From the NCBI GenBank assembly GCA_937952305.1, contig CALFZO010000027.1:1-18204 (forward strand): a stretch of DNA of 18,204 nt, written 5' to 3'. Position 1 is the first letter of the stretch. Every line of letters starts with the position of its first letter. The position numbers and the translations under genes are program-made. The stretch comes from an uncultured Anaerolineales bacterium. Its GTDB lineage: Bacteria > Chloroflexota > Anaerolineae > Anaerolineales > UBA6663. Below are positions 1 through 6,700 of this stretch, piece by piece. The notes below the pieces were generated by a model. It ran no database searches, had not been told where the DNA came from, and worked only from the letters and a program-made list of their open reading frames with translations.

Positions 1-523
1 CGGTCAGCTGCCCAATGACCTGCTGGGGATTTGAGCCGGGGACCAGCCACTGTGCGTACGGCAGAGCGGCGGCCAGGAGGCCGGCCACGAATCGCCGGAG
101 CTCAGCCACGTTGCCCAGGACCGTTTCGAAACTCCGGATCGACAGCGAGCCGATCCCGCGGGTTTTCCGCCCCTCACTCACATCCCACAGATAGGCGACC
201 ACAACCGTCCCGGCCAGCCGCAAATCATCAAATTTGGTGCGGGACTTCCGGCTCAAGGCGACCAGATCAAACAGCAGCTTGAGCATCAGCGCGTGGAACA
301 GATTCTCCCGGCGCGTCATGTCGGTCATGTCCGCCGGTGACCCGCCGGCGAATGTCCGCATGTGGCTCGCGAGGTGCTGGTTCGTGGACACCTCCACGAA
401 CTGATACAGCACTTCCGGATCGCCCAGCGGGTCGTCCGCAAAGTGCTCTTCCTGAACCAGGAGCTCCCTTAGGCGGCCCGAGATCCACGGTGTGTTCGAC
501 TTGGCATGGTTGCGTTTCTGCAT
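1..523 (-). CDS. Unknown protein, C-terminus cut by window edge
   Basis: An open frame of 174 codons runs leftward from ATG at 523-521 to base 1 without a stop, so the C-terminus lies outside the window. I do not recognise the family. The visible part starts MQKRNHAKSN, has an acidic patch around EEHFADDPLGDPE, and then a mostly helical, leucine-rich stretch (LFHALMLKLLFDLVALSRKS) followed by alternating hydrophobic and charged segments. There is no signal peptide and no clear membrane span, so it is probably cytoplasmic. The start is supported by AAAAGGAG about 17 bases upstream, a rather long spacing. It diverges from the rightward pair starting at 957. Reading-frame integrity over 174 codons and sensible amino-acid composition argue that it is real. 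Its function is unknown. Confidence 0.7.
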   Translation of the reverse strand, partial: MQKRNHAKSNTPWISGRLRELLVQEEHFADDPLGDPEVLYQFVEVSTNQHLASHMRTFAGGSPADMTDMTRRENLFHALMLKLLFDLVALSRKSRTKFDDLRLAGTVVVAYLWDVSEGRKTRGIGSLSIRSFETVLGNVAELRRFVAGLLAAALPYAQWLVPGSNPQQVIGQLT

Positions 524-616
524 AGCACTGTACCAGAGCGCTCCTTTTCTATGGATCGCTCGTATCCTTTTCGGCTTCCAGAATACGGGTGGAGCAGCCT
601 GACCCGGGTTGGAAAA

Positions 617-634
617 GGTTGTATTCCTACAACC
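617..634. repeat. Perfect inverted repeat, 7-bp arms
   Basis: GGTTGTA, a TTCC loop, then TACAACC form a perfect 7-bp stem. On the minus strand the hairpin is followed by TTTT, so it could be a weak leftward terminator or attenuator about 100 bases before the gene at 523. It could equally be a dimeric operator. The sequence shows only the symmetry; the role is inference. Confidence 0.5.
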
Positions 635-820
635 GACGGCCAATGTGGGTCCGATGCAGTTGACTGGATCGGTTTCGACCGCTGTAGCTCTGGTTGAGGC
701 CAGCCGGCTCGCCGCCATCGACGAGCGTCGGGAGGCGGGTTTGGAGATGACCCTGCTTCTGGCGCAGTGTGCGCAATTGCCCTTTAGCCGCAGCGGGCCA
801 CCCTGGCGCGGCGGTCGGGC

Positions 821-850
821 TTGGCCGTCTTAAGCAGCCGGTAGTAAAAT
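821..850 (+). promoter_or_regulatory. Candidate sigma70-like promoter for the 957-2164 pair
   Basis: TTGGCC at 821-826 (4 of 6 to TTGACA) and TAAAAT at 845-850 (5 of 6 to TATAAT) are separated by 18 bases. They lie about 105 bases before the first start codon of the rightward gene pair. No other convincing box pair was found in the spacer. It is a pattern match only. Confidence 0.35.
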
Positions 851-872
851 CAGACAAAACTTGCAGGAATAT

Positions 873-888
873 CGGCGGTAAGCCGCCG
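873..888. repeat. GC-rich hairpin in leader
   Basis: CGGCGG, a TAAG loop, then CCGCCG form a perfect 6-bp stem. It falls downstream of the candidate promoter and 68 bases before the start codon at 957. It would therefore be in the 5' leader of the rightward pair, as an mRNA structure or a protein-binding dyad. No T-tract follows on the plus strand, so it does not look like a terminator. Confidence 0.45.
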
Positions 889-956
889 TCATTAGCCGGC
901 TTGGGTTGAGCGGCCAGGATGCGCAGGCTCGTGGTCGCCCTCGGGAGGTTTGCCCC

Positions 957-1559
957 ATGTCTACACCACCAGCGAAACGACTGAGCGGCAGCGAGCCACT
1001 GGCCAGCCCGGCTTTGACCAGCGCTGACAGTTCCGTCGCGGATTTTTGGAGCTGGGCCTTCAGCGACTTGATGCACAGTCTGGTCCGTGCTCCGCTGGCC
1101 GAATGGATCGTGGCCAAGCTGCTGCGGCTGCCCCTGGACAACGCCCGCGACGCCTGGGCCGAACACGATCTGGAGACGCCCAACCACAAAACGATTGAAG
1201 TCAAGAGCTCGGCCTATCTCCAGTACTGGCACCGGGGCGGCGACAAACGCTCGCGCATCGCCTTCGGCAACTTGCGCAGCCGGCTGTATGACCCGGCGGC
1301 CAAGGAGTTCGTGGACGCCGAAACCTACAACGCCGACCTGTACGTCTTCTGCGTTCACACAGAGCGGGACGAGGCCAGGTGGGATGCGCTCAACCTGGAT
1401 CAGTGGCGCTTCTACATCATCATGCGGCAGCAGTTCGAGGCCAGCCAGCACACGGCCATCACCCTGAAGGGCGTGGAGGCGCTCAGCCGGGCGAATAACG
1501 CCTGTGAATTGACGGCGGCGGAATTCCAGCAGCGGGCGCTGGAGCTGATCGGCGATTGA
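957..1559 (+). CDS. PD-(D/E)XK nuclease-like protein, uncharacterised
   Basis: A 200-residue protein. Residues 71-83 read DLETPNHKTIEVK: an acidic residue, then a hydrophobic strand ending E81-V-K83. This is the layout of the PD-(D/E)XK phosphodiesterase active site, and E49 (PLAEWIVAKLL) could be the helix-1 acidic ligand. The next residues, SSAYLQYW, and the later strand ADLYVFCV (126-133) match a conserved but uncharacterised bacterial family that I recall without a name. ATG 957 is chosen over an upstream TTG at 906 because GGGAGG (943-948) stands 8 bases before it. The stop is only 23 bases before the next gene's start, so the two are probably one transcript. A DNA-cleaving or DNA-recognition role beside restriction genes is likely, but the substrate is unknown. 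Confidence 0.85.
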   Translation: MSTPPAKRLSGSEPLASPALTSADSSVADFWSWAFSDLMHSLVRAPLAEWIVAKLLRLPLDNARDAWAEHDLETPNHKTIEVKSSAYLQYWHRGGDKRSRIAFGNLRSRLYDPAAKEFVDAETYNADLYVFCVHTERDEARWDALNLDQWRFYIIMRQQFEASQHTAITLKGVEALSRANNACELTAAEFQQRALELIGD

Positions 1560-1582
1560 AAGCCGGCCAGGGAGTCTCCGCC

Positions 1583-2164
1583 ATGCACAAGCCTATGGCG
1601 CCGTTGCTGGCGCCCACCCCGGAAGCCGTCCTCCACTACGGCCGGCGCTTTGACGAAGAGGGGCCGGCCGTCGCCGACGCGGCGTTGACGGAGTTGTTCG
1701 GCCAGTTCCCGCGCAACGACCGCCTGGAGCACGTCCTGCTCAAGGTGACGGCCCTGAACACCCTGTACGGCACCGGCATCCTGGCCGTCCACCGGGTGGC
1801 CGAGGCCATCTGGCAGCGGCGGATTGACGCCCGGCTGGCCGAGGGCGCGCCTGAGCTGGTCAACGAGATCGCGCCGACTGAAATCAAGGGCAAGACCCGG
1901 CGCAATTACTCGTTCGCGTCCAAGTACTGCCACTGGCACGCCCCGGAGACCTACCCGATCTTCGACAGCGTGGTGGAGCGGCTGCTGTGGGACTACTGCC
2001 GGCAGGACCGCTACGCCGATTTCCGGCGCGGCGAGCTGTGGGATTACCCGCACTACAAGGCCATTGTCGAGCAGTTCCGGCGCCACTACGGCCTGGAGCC
2101 GCTCAACTTCAAGGCGCTGGACAAATTTCTGTGGCTGTACGGCAAGGAGAGGTACGCCGGCTAA
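1583..2164 (+). CDS. Conserved protein of unknown function, partner of 957-1559
   Basis: A 193-residue, mainly helical soluble protein. The start ATG 1583 is preceded by GGAG at 1571-1574 with 8-base spacing; a TTG at 1556 that overlaps the previous stop is less likely. Conserved-looking blocks are LKVTALNTLYGT (53-64), YSFASKYCHWHAPETYPIFDS (109-129) and NFKALDKFLWLYGK (175-188). The aromatic, histidine- and cysteine-containing central block followed by an Asp-Ser, and the all-helical character, vaguely resemble helix-hairpin-helix DNA-glycosylase folds. I cannot show a catalytic lysine/aspartate pair in the right context, so this stays a guess. It follows the nuclease-like gene closely and converges on the glycosylase-like gene ending at 2180, leaving 15 bases between them. 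The two rightward genes probably act together. Confidence 0.82.
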   Translation: MHKPMAPLLAPTPEAVLHYGRRFDEEGPAVADAALTELFGQFPRNDRLEHVLLKVTALNTLYGTGILAVHRVAEAIWQRRIDARLAEGAPELVNEIAPTEIKGKTRRNYSFASKYCHWHAPETYPIFDSVVERLLWDYCRQDRYADFRRGELWDYPHYKAIVEQFRRHYGLEPLNFKALDKFLWLYGKERYAG

Positions 2165-2179
2165 GTGACGCCGGCCCGC

Positions 2180-2887
2180 TCACAAGTCCGCGCCGGCCAG
2201 GGCGGCCCGCACATTCGCGGCGGCCAGTGCCATGGGGTCTTCATAACGCCGGGCGCGCGGCTTCAAGGGCCACATCTTGATGTGGACGACCGGGATGACG
2301 GGAAGGCCCTGATGGCTGAACGTCTGCCCGCACACGGCCAGGAACGGCGCCCGGCGCGCGCCCACCGCAACGTACAGGCCCAGGGCGGCCTGCCTGTCCG
2401 CCGGCCGAGCCTCCTGCCGATACCGCACGAGGCGCTCATCCCCCTGCTCATCAATGAAGCCCAACTCACACAGCCAGTAGAACACCTGCTGAGACAAGCT
2501 CACAAGTGCCTGGAAACGCCCTGCGCGGAGCGCGGCCTCGATCTGCTTCAGGCCGCGTTCGGCGGCGGGACGCGGGATGAGCACCGTGCCCCGACCGGGC
2601 CGCTCCAGGAACTCATTGCATAGGTTCGTGACCCAGAGTCGTTCCAGCGGCACCGGGCGGCCGGCCAGGTGGCTCACATAGTCCCAGGTGGCCTGCGCCA
2701 GCTCACGTTTGGCGCGCTCACTGCCCTGGTTGGACGGCGGCCGGGCGAGGTAGTCAAAGAAGAAGGCGGTGTCCGCCTCGGCCTGGCTGTTTTGCAGGCG
2801 TGGGTCATGGCCCACCACCAGAAGCCGCGCGGTGGCGAGGCTGCCGAACGGCCGGGCGCTCCTCACAGACGCATTCCCTTTGCTCAC
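2180..2887 (-). CDS. Uracil-DNA-glycosylase-superfamily-like protein, last gene of the hsd operon
   Basis: A 235-residue protein starting at GTG 2887-2885. The GTG overlaps the hsdS stop as GTGA, a 4-base overlap typical of translational coupling. The frame stays open further upstream inside hsdS, but that part is a shadow of hsdS. Visible blocks are LLVVGHDPRL (22-31), LWVTNLCNEF (84-93), LVSLSQQVFYWL (128-139) and IPVVHIKMWPL (198-208). A glycine-x-Asp-Pro loop after a hydrophobic strand, a Thr-Asn strand, a Ser/Gln helix start and a late strand ending in His follow the order of motifs in the uracil-DNA-glycosylase fold (GxDP...N...HPS). The exact residues differ, so activity on uracil is not claimed. 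Its position makes a job in restriction, or in handling modified bases, plausible. It may be non-enzymatic. Confidence 0.75.
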   Translation of the reverse strand: MSKGNASVRSARPFGSLATARLLVVGHDPRLQNSQAEADTAFFFDYLARPPSNQGSERAKRELAQATWDYVSHLAGRPVPLERLWVTNLCNEFLERPGRGTVLIPRPAAERGLKQIEAALRAGRFQALVSLSQQVFYWLCELGFIDEQGDERLVRYRQEARPADRQAALGLYVAVGARRAPFLAVCGQTFSHQGLPVIPVVHIKMWPLKPRARRYEDPMALAAANVRAALAGADL

Positions 2888-4125
2888 AGCTTCCCGGCAA
2901 AGGCCTGGTGAAGCAGGGTCTGGAAGAGATGCTCGGCTTGGCGGAGGGCTTCGCTGTTTTGTTGGGCAAGCTTGGCGTGTTTCTTGGCTACATTGGTGAA
3001 CTTGTCCTGCAATCTGACAGGCGGCAATGGAATCACCAAGTCTTTGATGATTTCCATGTTTAAGCCGGGCATAATGGCGCCCCGTTCGGATATGCCAAGC
3101 TGCTTTTGAACATGGGGGTGGTGCAAGAAACACGAATGCAGATAGTGCGGCAGACAGACAGACTGATCCAGTGTAATACAGCACAAATGCTTTGTATTTA
3201 TGGCCAATGGAATGTAATCAGGCGCCACCGCGCATCGGCCATTTGTCGCCATGATCGTGATAAGCACATCACCTGAAAAAACTGTATACCGCTTAAGTTG
3301 CTGATATTTGTCTTGCGTGATGAAGCGTGGCTTTGCCCAGACAAATCTATTTTGCACCACATTGTCGATACCCAGTACCGCCACACCGGAGTCAACGAAC
3401 TCAGAGTGAAGCAATTGACTCCCAAACGGTCCGGTTCTCATAGATGCTTTTTTGGAATCGGCCACCGCCTCGATGGTCACCTGAGGCCAATCCGAATCCG
3501 AGCCAGCAACAAACATCTCTAAGAACACGGACCGCAAGTAGGTCTCGCTCAACTCCAGGGCGTAGCGGCGCAGCCGGCGCAGGCGGTCCGCCCGGTCCAG
3601 GAGGCCGGCCAGCCGGCGTTGCTCACTGTGGGGTGGTACGGGCACCTCAAGGTCCAGCAACTCGGAGACTCTGAGATTGGAAATGTTGGTCGTATTGGAA
3701 GATGCTTGGTAAGCCCAAGACAAGAAAGTAGAAGACCGCATCCAATATGATATGTATCGATGATCGATGGCTTCGGGGTTACATCGGTAGACCGTAACAA
3801 ATGCCCCAAACGTGCATGGGAACGGAATATTCCCAACCAAGCAGGACTTGCCCACGAGTTCTTTGCTATTGGCAGTCGAAATAAGGACATCGCCTTGGCG
3901 AAGGACTTGCCTCTCGGATGATACAGCGTGTCGGGGGACAAATCGTCGAGAATCCCATGCTACGGCGTCTTGAACACCACTCGTGGTCAGACACGCAATA
4001 CTATTGAAAAACGGGGCCGACGACGCTTCACCTGCACTGAAAGTAATGCCTCGGATTGCTTCACCCACGTCGTCCAAGCGCCGCCACCTCCAAGATTTAG
4101 GCAAGACCCTGGCTCGAATAGTCAT
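2884..4125 (-). CDS. hsdS: Type I restriction-modification specificity subunit HsdS
   Basis: A 413-residue DNA-recognition subunit; it directs the HsdM2S methylase and HsdR2M2S restriction complexes to a bipartite target. It has two target-recognition domains (about 1-165 and 210-370), each followed by a conserved helical spacer: SEQRRLAGLLDRADRLRRLR in the middle and LAQQNSEALRQAEHLFQTLL near the C-terminus, ending HQAFAGKL. Length and two-half layout are normal, so it looks intact. ATG 4125 is chosen because TAGGTTGG, overlapping the hsdM stop, can serve as a weak ribosome binding site; TTG 4134 in the same frame is an alternative. It starts 10 bases after the hsdM stop and overlaps the next gene by four bases. 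The recognition-domain DNA is visibly richer in A+T than hsdM or hsdR, as expected when these domains are exchanged horizontally. Confidence 0.96.
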   Translation of the reverse strand: MTIRARVLPKSWRWRRLDDVGEAIRGITFSAGEASSAPFFNSIACLTTSGVQDAVAWDSRRFVPRHAVSSERQVLRQGDVLISTANSKELVGKSCLVGNIPFPCTFGAFVTVYRCNPEAIDHRYISYWMRSSTFLSWAYQASSNTTNISNLRVSELLDLEVPVPPHSEQRRLAGLLDRADRLRRLRRYALELSETYLRSVFLEMFVAGSDSDWPQVTIEAVADSKKASMRTGPFGSQLLHSEFVDSGVAVLGIDNVVQNRFVWAKPRFITQDKYQQLKRYTVFSGDVLITIMATNGRCAVAPDYIPLAINTKHLCCITLDQSVCLPHYLHSCFLHHPHVQKQLGISERGAIMPGLNMEIIKDLVIPLPPVRLQDKFTNVAKKHAKLAQQNSEALRQAEHLFQTLLHQAFAGKL

Positions 4126-4135
4126 TGCCGCCAAC

Positions 4136-5848
4136 CTACTTGGCTTGCAGTAGTGAAGTCAGTTCGTCAATCCCTGCAATGGCGAACTTTTCTAGGAGCC
4201 TGAGCCGCTCCAATATGATCGGTGGCGCTTCGAGGTAGTCGTCATCCACTTCTATCTGACGGTATCGACCAGCGGTCAGTTCGTACTTGTTGTCAACCAC
4301 TTGGGCCTTGCCCACCCAGAACTGGCGTGAGAGCTGGTCAATCTCCTTCTGCACCGGCTCGATCTGGGCCTCCAGGTCGGCCAGTTGCTTCTGGTCAGCC
4401 TCCAGGGCGGCGCGCGCCGCCTCGTCCCCGTCCGGGGCGATGGCGGCCTCGAAGGTCAGGCGGTTGATCTCGGCCTGCATCTTCAGCCGCCGGGCCTTGA
4501 GGGGCGCAGCCTGCTCGCGCAGTTCCGCCAGCCGCGCCTCGCGCTTGGCCTGGAATTTCTTGTCCGCGCGTTTGCGCCAGCACGCCAGCACGTCCGGGAT
4601 GTCGTTCTCGGCCACGGGCAGGCGCTTGTCGTCCAGCGAGAAGCCGTCCGCGTCCATGTCGTAGAACCAGACGCGGTCGGTCTGGCCGCCGCGGGTGAAG
4701 ATCAGCACGGCCGTGGAGACGCCGGCGTAGGGCCGGAACACGCCGGCCGGCATGGAGATGACGCCGTCCAGGCGGTTGTCGTCGATCAGCTTCTTGCGGG
4801 CCGCCACGTGGGCGCGGCTGGAGCCGAACAGCACCCCGTCCGGCACGATCACGGCGCAGCGCCCGCCCATATCCAGCGCCCGCAGGATCAGGTGCACGAA
4901 GAGCAGCTCGGATTTGGTGGTGTCAGCCGGCAGGGTCGGGTTGACGTCGGCCTTGTCCACCGCCCCTTTGAAGGGCGGGTTCATCAGGATGACGTCGTAG
5001 TCCTTGCTCTCCTCAAAGGCCTTGGAGAGCGTGTCCGTGTAGAAGAAGCGCGGGCTCTCGATGCCGTGCAGCATCAGGTTCATGGACCCGATGCGCAGCA
5101 TGGTCATCCCGGAGTCGTTGTCGTAGCCGCGCAGGGCCTCGGCCTGCAGGAAGCGGCGCTGGGCCGCCGTCAGCCGGTCGCCAATCAGGTTGTGGGCCAC
5201 GCCCTCATCGTCGTACTGGAGCAGTTCCGGCGAGGTGTGCTGCTCCAGGATGTGCTGGTAGGCGTTCACCAGGAACCCGCACGTCCCGGCCGCCAGATCG
5301 CCGATGCGCTCATCCGGCTTGGGGTCCACGATCTTGACCATCATGCGGATGATATGGCGCGGGGTGCGGAACTGGCCGTTGCGGCCGGCGATGCTCAGGT
5401 GGTTGAGCAGGTATTCGAACAGGTCGCCCTGCGCGTCCTGGTTCTGCTGGGAGATCTGCATCTGGTCGATCAGCTTGCAGGCCTCGATCAGCAGGCTGGG
5501 CTTGTTGATCTTGAACTCGGCCGCCTGCATGTAGCGGGCGAAGGAGCTCTCTTCGTCGCCCAGGCCGCGCAGCCAGGGGAAGACCTTGTCCTTGACGTGG
5601 GCCAGGGCCTTGCCGGCTTCCATCTGCGTCCACTGGCTCCAGCGCATCTCGGCCGGGACGCGGGCGATGTGCTTCTGCCGGCGCAGGCCGGCCTGCTTCT
5701 CGCGCTGGGCCTCGGCCTCGTCCAGGCGCTTGAGGAAGAGCAGGTAGCAGATCTGCTCGATGGCGTCCATCGGGTTGGAGAGGCCGCCGGTCCAGAGCTT
5801 GTCCCAGAGCTGGTCAACTTGTGATTTGAGTTTGGGGTCGGTGAGCAT
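4136..5848 (-). CDS. hsdM: Type I restriction-modification DNA methyltransferase subunit HsdM
   Basis: A 570-residue N6-adenine methyltransferase using S-adenosylmethionine. It has the N-terminal helical HsdM_N domain (VDQLWDKLWTGGLSNPMDAIEQI, broken at about residue 20 into separate helices), the family signature GQFRTPRHI (158-166), the S-adenosylmethionine-binding motif DLAAGTCGF (184-192) and the catalytic NPPF (290-293). After the core, residues about 430-515 form a long charged coiled coil (KREARLAELREQAAPLKARR and a second heptad-like stretch to DQLSRQFWVG). This makes the protein somewhat longer than minimal HsdM. ATG 5848-5846 is the only sensible start in frame but has no purine-rich ribosome binding site; the upstream bases are C- and A-rich. 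It therefore probably relies on coupling to the preceding gene, 39 bases upstream. The gene appears intact. Confidence 0.97.
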   Translation of the reverse strand: MLTDPKLKSQVDQLWDKLWTGGLSNPMDAIEQICYLLFLKRLDEAEAQREKQAGLRRQKHIARVPAEMRWSQWTQMEAGKALAHVKDKVFPWLRGLGDEESSFARYMQAAEFKINKPSLLIEACKLIDQMQISQQNQDAQGDLFEYLLNHLSIAGRNGQFRTPRHIIRMMVKIVDPKPDERIGDLAAGTCGFLVNAYQHILEQHTSPELLQYDDEGVAHNLIGDRLTAAQRRFLQAEALRGYDNDSGMTMLRIGSMNLMLHGIESPRFFYTDTLSKAFEESKDYDVILMNPPFKGAVDKADVNPTLPADTTKSELLFVHLILRALDMGGRCAVIVPDGVLFGSSRAHVAARKKLIDDNRLDGVISMPAGVFRPYAGVSTAVLIFTRGGQTDRVWFYDMDADGFSLDDKRLPVAENDIPDVLACWRKRADKKFQAKREARLAELREQAAPLKARRLKMQAEINRLTFEAAIAPDGDEAARAALEADQKQLADLEAQIEPVQKEIDQLSRQFWVGKAQVVDNKYELTAGRYRQIEVDDDYLEAPPIILERLRLLEKFAIAGIDELTSLLQAK

Positions 5849-5887
5849 ATTGTGGTGGGGAAGTGGTGGAAACGTATCCTCACGCCG

Positions 5888-6667
5888 TTATTCTCGGCTG
5901 GTGCGACGAAGTTTTGTCGCCTTGTTTCGTCCTGTAGCGGCATTGGACTTCTGACGATCAGCCGACCTTTTCTTGGAGGCCGGCGCAGGCTTGCCCGGCT
6001 TGGGGCCTAAGGGGCGCGTGTCTGTGCCTTCTAGGGCAGTGGATGAAGCCTCAGGCGAATCCTCAAATGGGTTGTACGCCTTTTTCGCAGGAGCCGGCGG
6101 TTTGGGGTTGGAACGCTTGAAGCCTATTGACGAGCGCGCCAGTCGAGTTGGCGCCTTTGGTGGCTTGTGGCTATTTGCCGCAGTTGATCGACCCGTTGGT
6201 GATAGGCGTGACGCGTGACCACGCTCTTCGACCACCAACGCCTCCAAGGGGTTCTCAAAAGGGTTGTACGCCCTTTTCGCGCGCATAGCAATTTCCGTAC
6301 CGATCCCGCTGAAGGCTGTTGAAACGTGGTCGACATTGATTTCGGCGGCTGCAAGAGCCTGACGCAAACCCCTAAAGACGATCTTAGTGTCGAAATGTTT
6401 ATCGGTGAGTTCTACAAAGTCCAATGTGATTTCTGGCGTAATTTCCACGCCAGGCAAGCTCCGTGATTTCACGCGGACTGCCATGGCCGACTCTGGCTCC
6501 TTGTCGAATTCGCGCGCTTCGCAACCAGAAAAACCGACACCGTGCCGGCGCAGCACCTCCGCCAAATCCAGAAAGACGAGCTTCCGGTCGTCTGGGTCAG
6601 GCCCACTCTTAGCCAACTTGATATGAAGCGTGCTTGTCAGGCTGGGTCTAGGCATCGTCCTGCTCAC
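5888..6667 (-). CDS. Unknown protein inserted between hsdR and hsdM, duplicated YNPFE motif
   Basis: A 259-residue protein not recognised as any known family. Residues about 10-125 look like a compact alpha/beta domain (LHIKLAK, KLVFLDLAEVLRRHG, AMAVRVKSRSLPGVEITPEI, TKIVFRGLRQALAAAEINVD). The rest is low-complexity, proline-, serine- and lysine-rich, ending in a strongly basic tail (KKRSADRQKSNAATGRNKAT). Two copies of KxAYNPFExxxEA occur at 131-141 and 195-206. GTG 6667 is preferred because AGGA lies 5 bases upstream; ATG 6655 in frame is possible. It begins 33 bases after the hsdR stop and ends 39 bases before hsdM, so it is co-transcribed. Base composition is less GC-rich than in its neighbours, which suggests a later addition to the operon. 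A disordered adaptor or DNA-binding accessory is a guess. Confidence 0.82.
   Translation of the reverse strand: MSRTMPRPSLTSTLHIKLAKSGPDPDDRKLVFLDLAEVLRRHGVGFSGCEAREFDKEPESAMAVRVKSRSLPGVEITPEITLDFVELTDKHFDTKIVFRGLRQALAAAEINVDHVSTAFSGIGTEIAMRAKRAYNPFENPLEALVVEERGHASRLSPTGRSTAANSHKPPKAPTRLARSSIGFKRSNPKPPAPAKKAYNPFEDSPEASSTALEGTDTRPLGPKPGKPAPASKKRSADRQKSNAATGRNKATKLRRTSRE
6062..6280 (-). repeat. 27-bp direct repeat encoding the YNPFE motif
   Basis: Two 27-base copies at 6062-6088 and 6254-6280 differ at only 2 positions and are 192 bases apart, exactly 64 codons. They share the core GGGTTGTACGCC on the plus strand and encode KxAYNPFE on the minus strand. The near-identity at the DNA level, including third codon positions, suggests a fairly recent internal duplication or strong constraint. 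Confidence 0.8.
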
Positions 6668-6700
6668 TTTGGTCCTGGCCCCGTGTCTCCGAAACCGGGA

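Larger units (their letters stand above)
524..956. other. Divergent intergenic spacer
   Basis: This 433-base spacer separates the leftward gene ending at the left edge from the rightward pair. It holds a perfect hairpin at 617-634, a candidate rightward promoter at 821-850 and a second perfect hairpin at 873-888. A 74-codon rightward frame (609-833, TTG start) crosses part of it, but it has no ribosome binding site and no recognisable similarity, so it is not called as a gene. Nothing else was recognised. Confidence 0.5.

Noticed and set aside
609..833. Small rightward frame of 74 codons in the left spacer
   Set aside because: TTG start without a ribosome binding site, no recognised similarity, and it crosses the candidate promoter.
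627..1451. Leftward open frame of 274 codons
   Set aside because: Mirror of the nuclease-like gene at 957-1559, which has a better start, ribosome binding site and an active-site motif.
2170..2197. GCCGGC pair between the converging genes as a terminator
   Set aside because: Two short self-palindromic GC words without a T-tract in either direction; this is common by chance in GC-rich DNA.
2888..3184. N-terminal extension of the glycosylase-like frame
   Set aside because: It lies entirely within the 3' end of hsdS in another frame and is low-complexity. The GTG overlapping the hsdS stop is the natural start.
4385..5824. Long rightward open frame of 479 codons opposite hsdM
   Set aside because: It is a mirror frame of the GC-rich hsdM gene, rich in Val, Gly, Gln and Leu in the pattern expected from antisense codons. 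It has no recognisable motif, while hsdM carries all its catalytic motifs.
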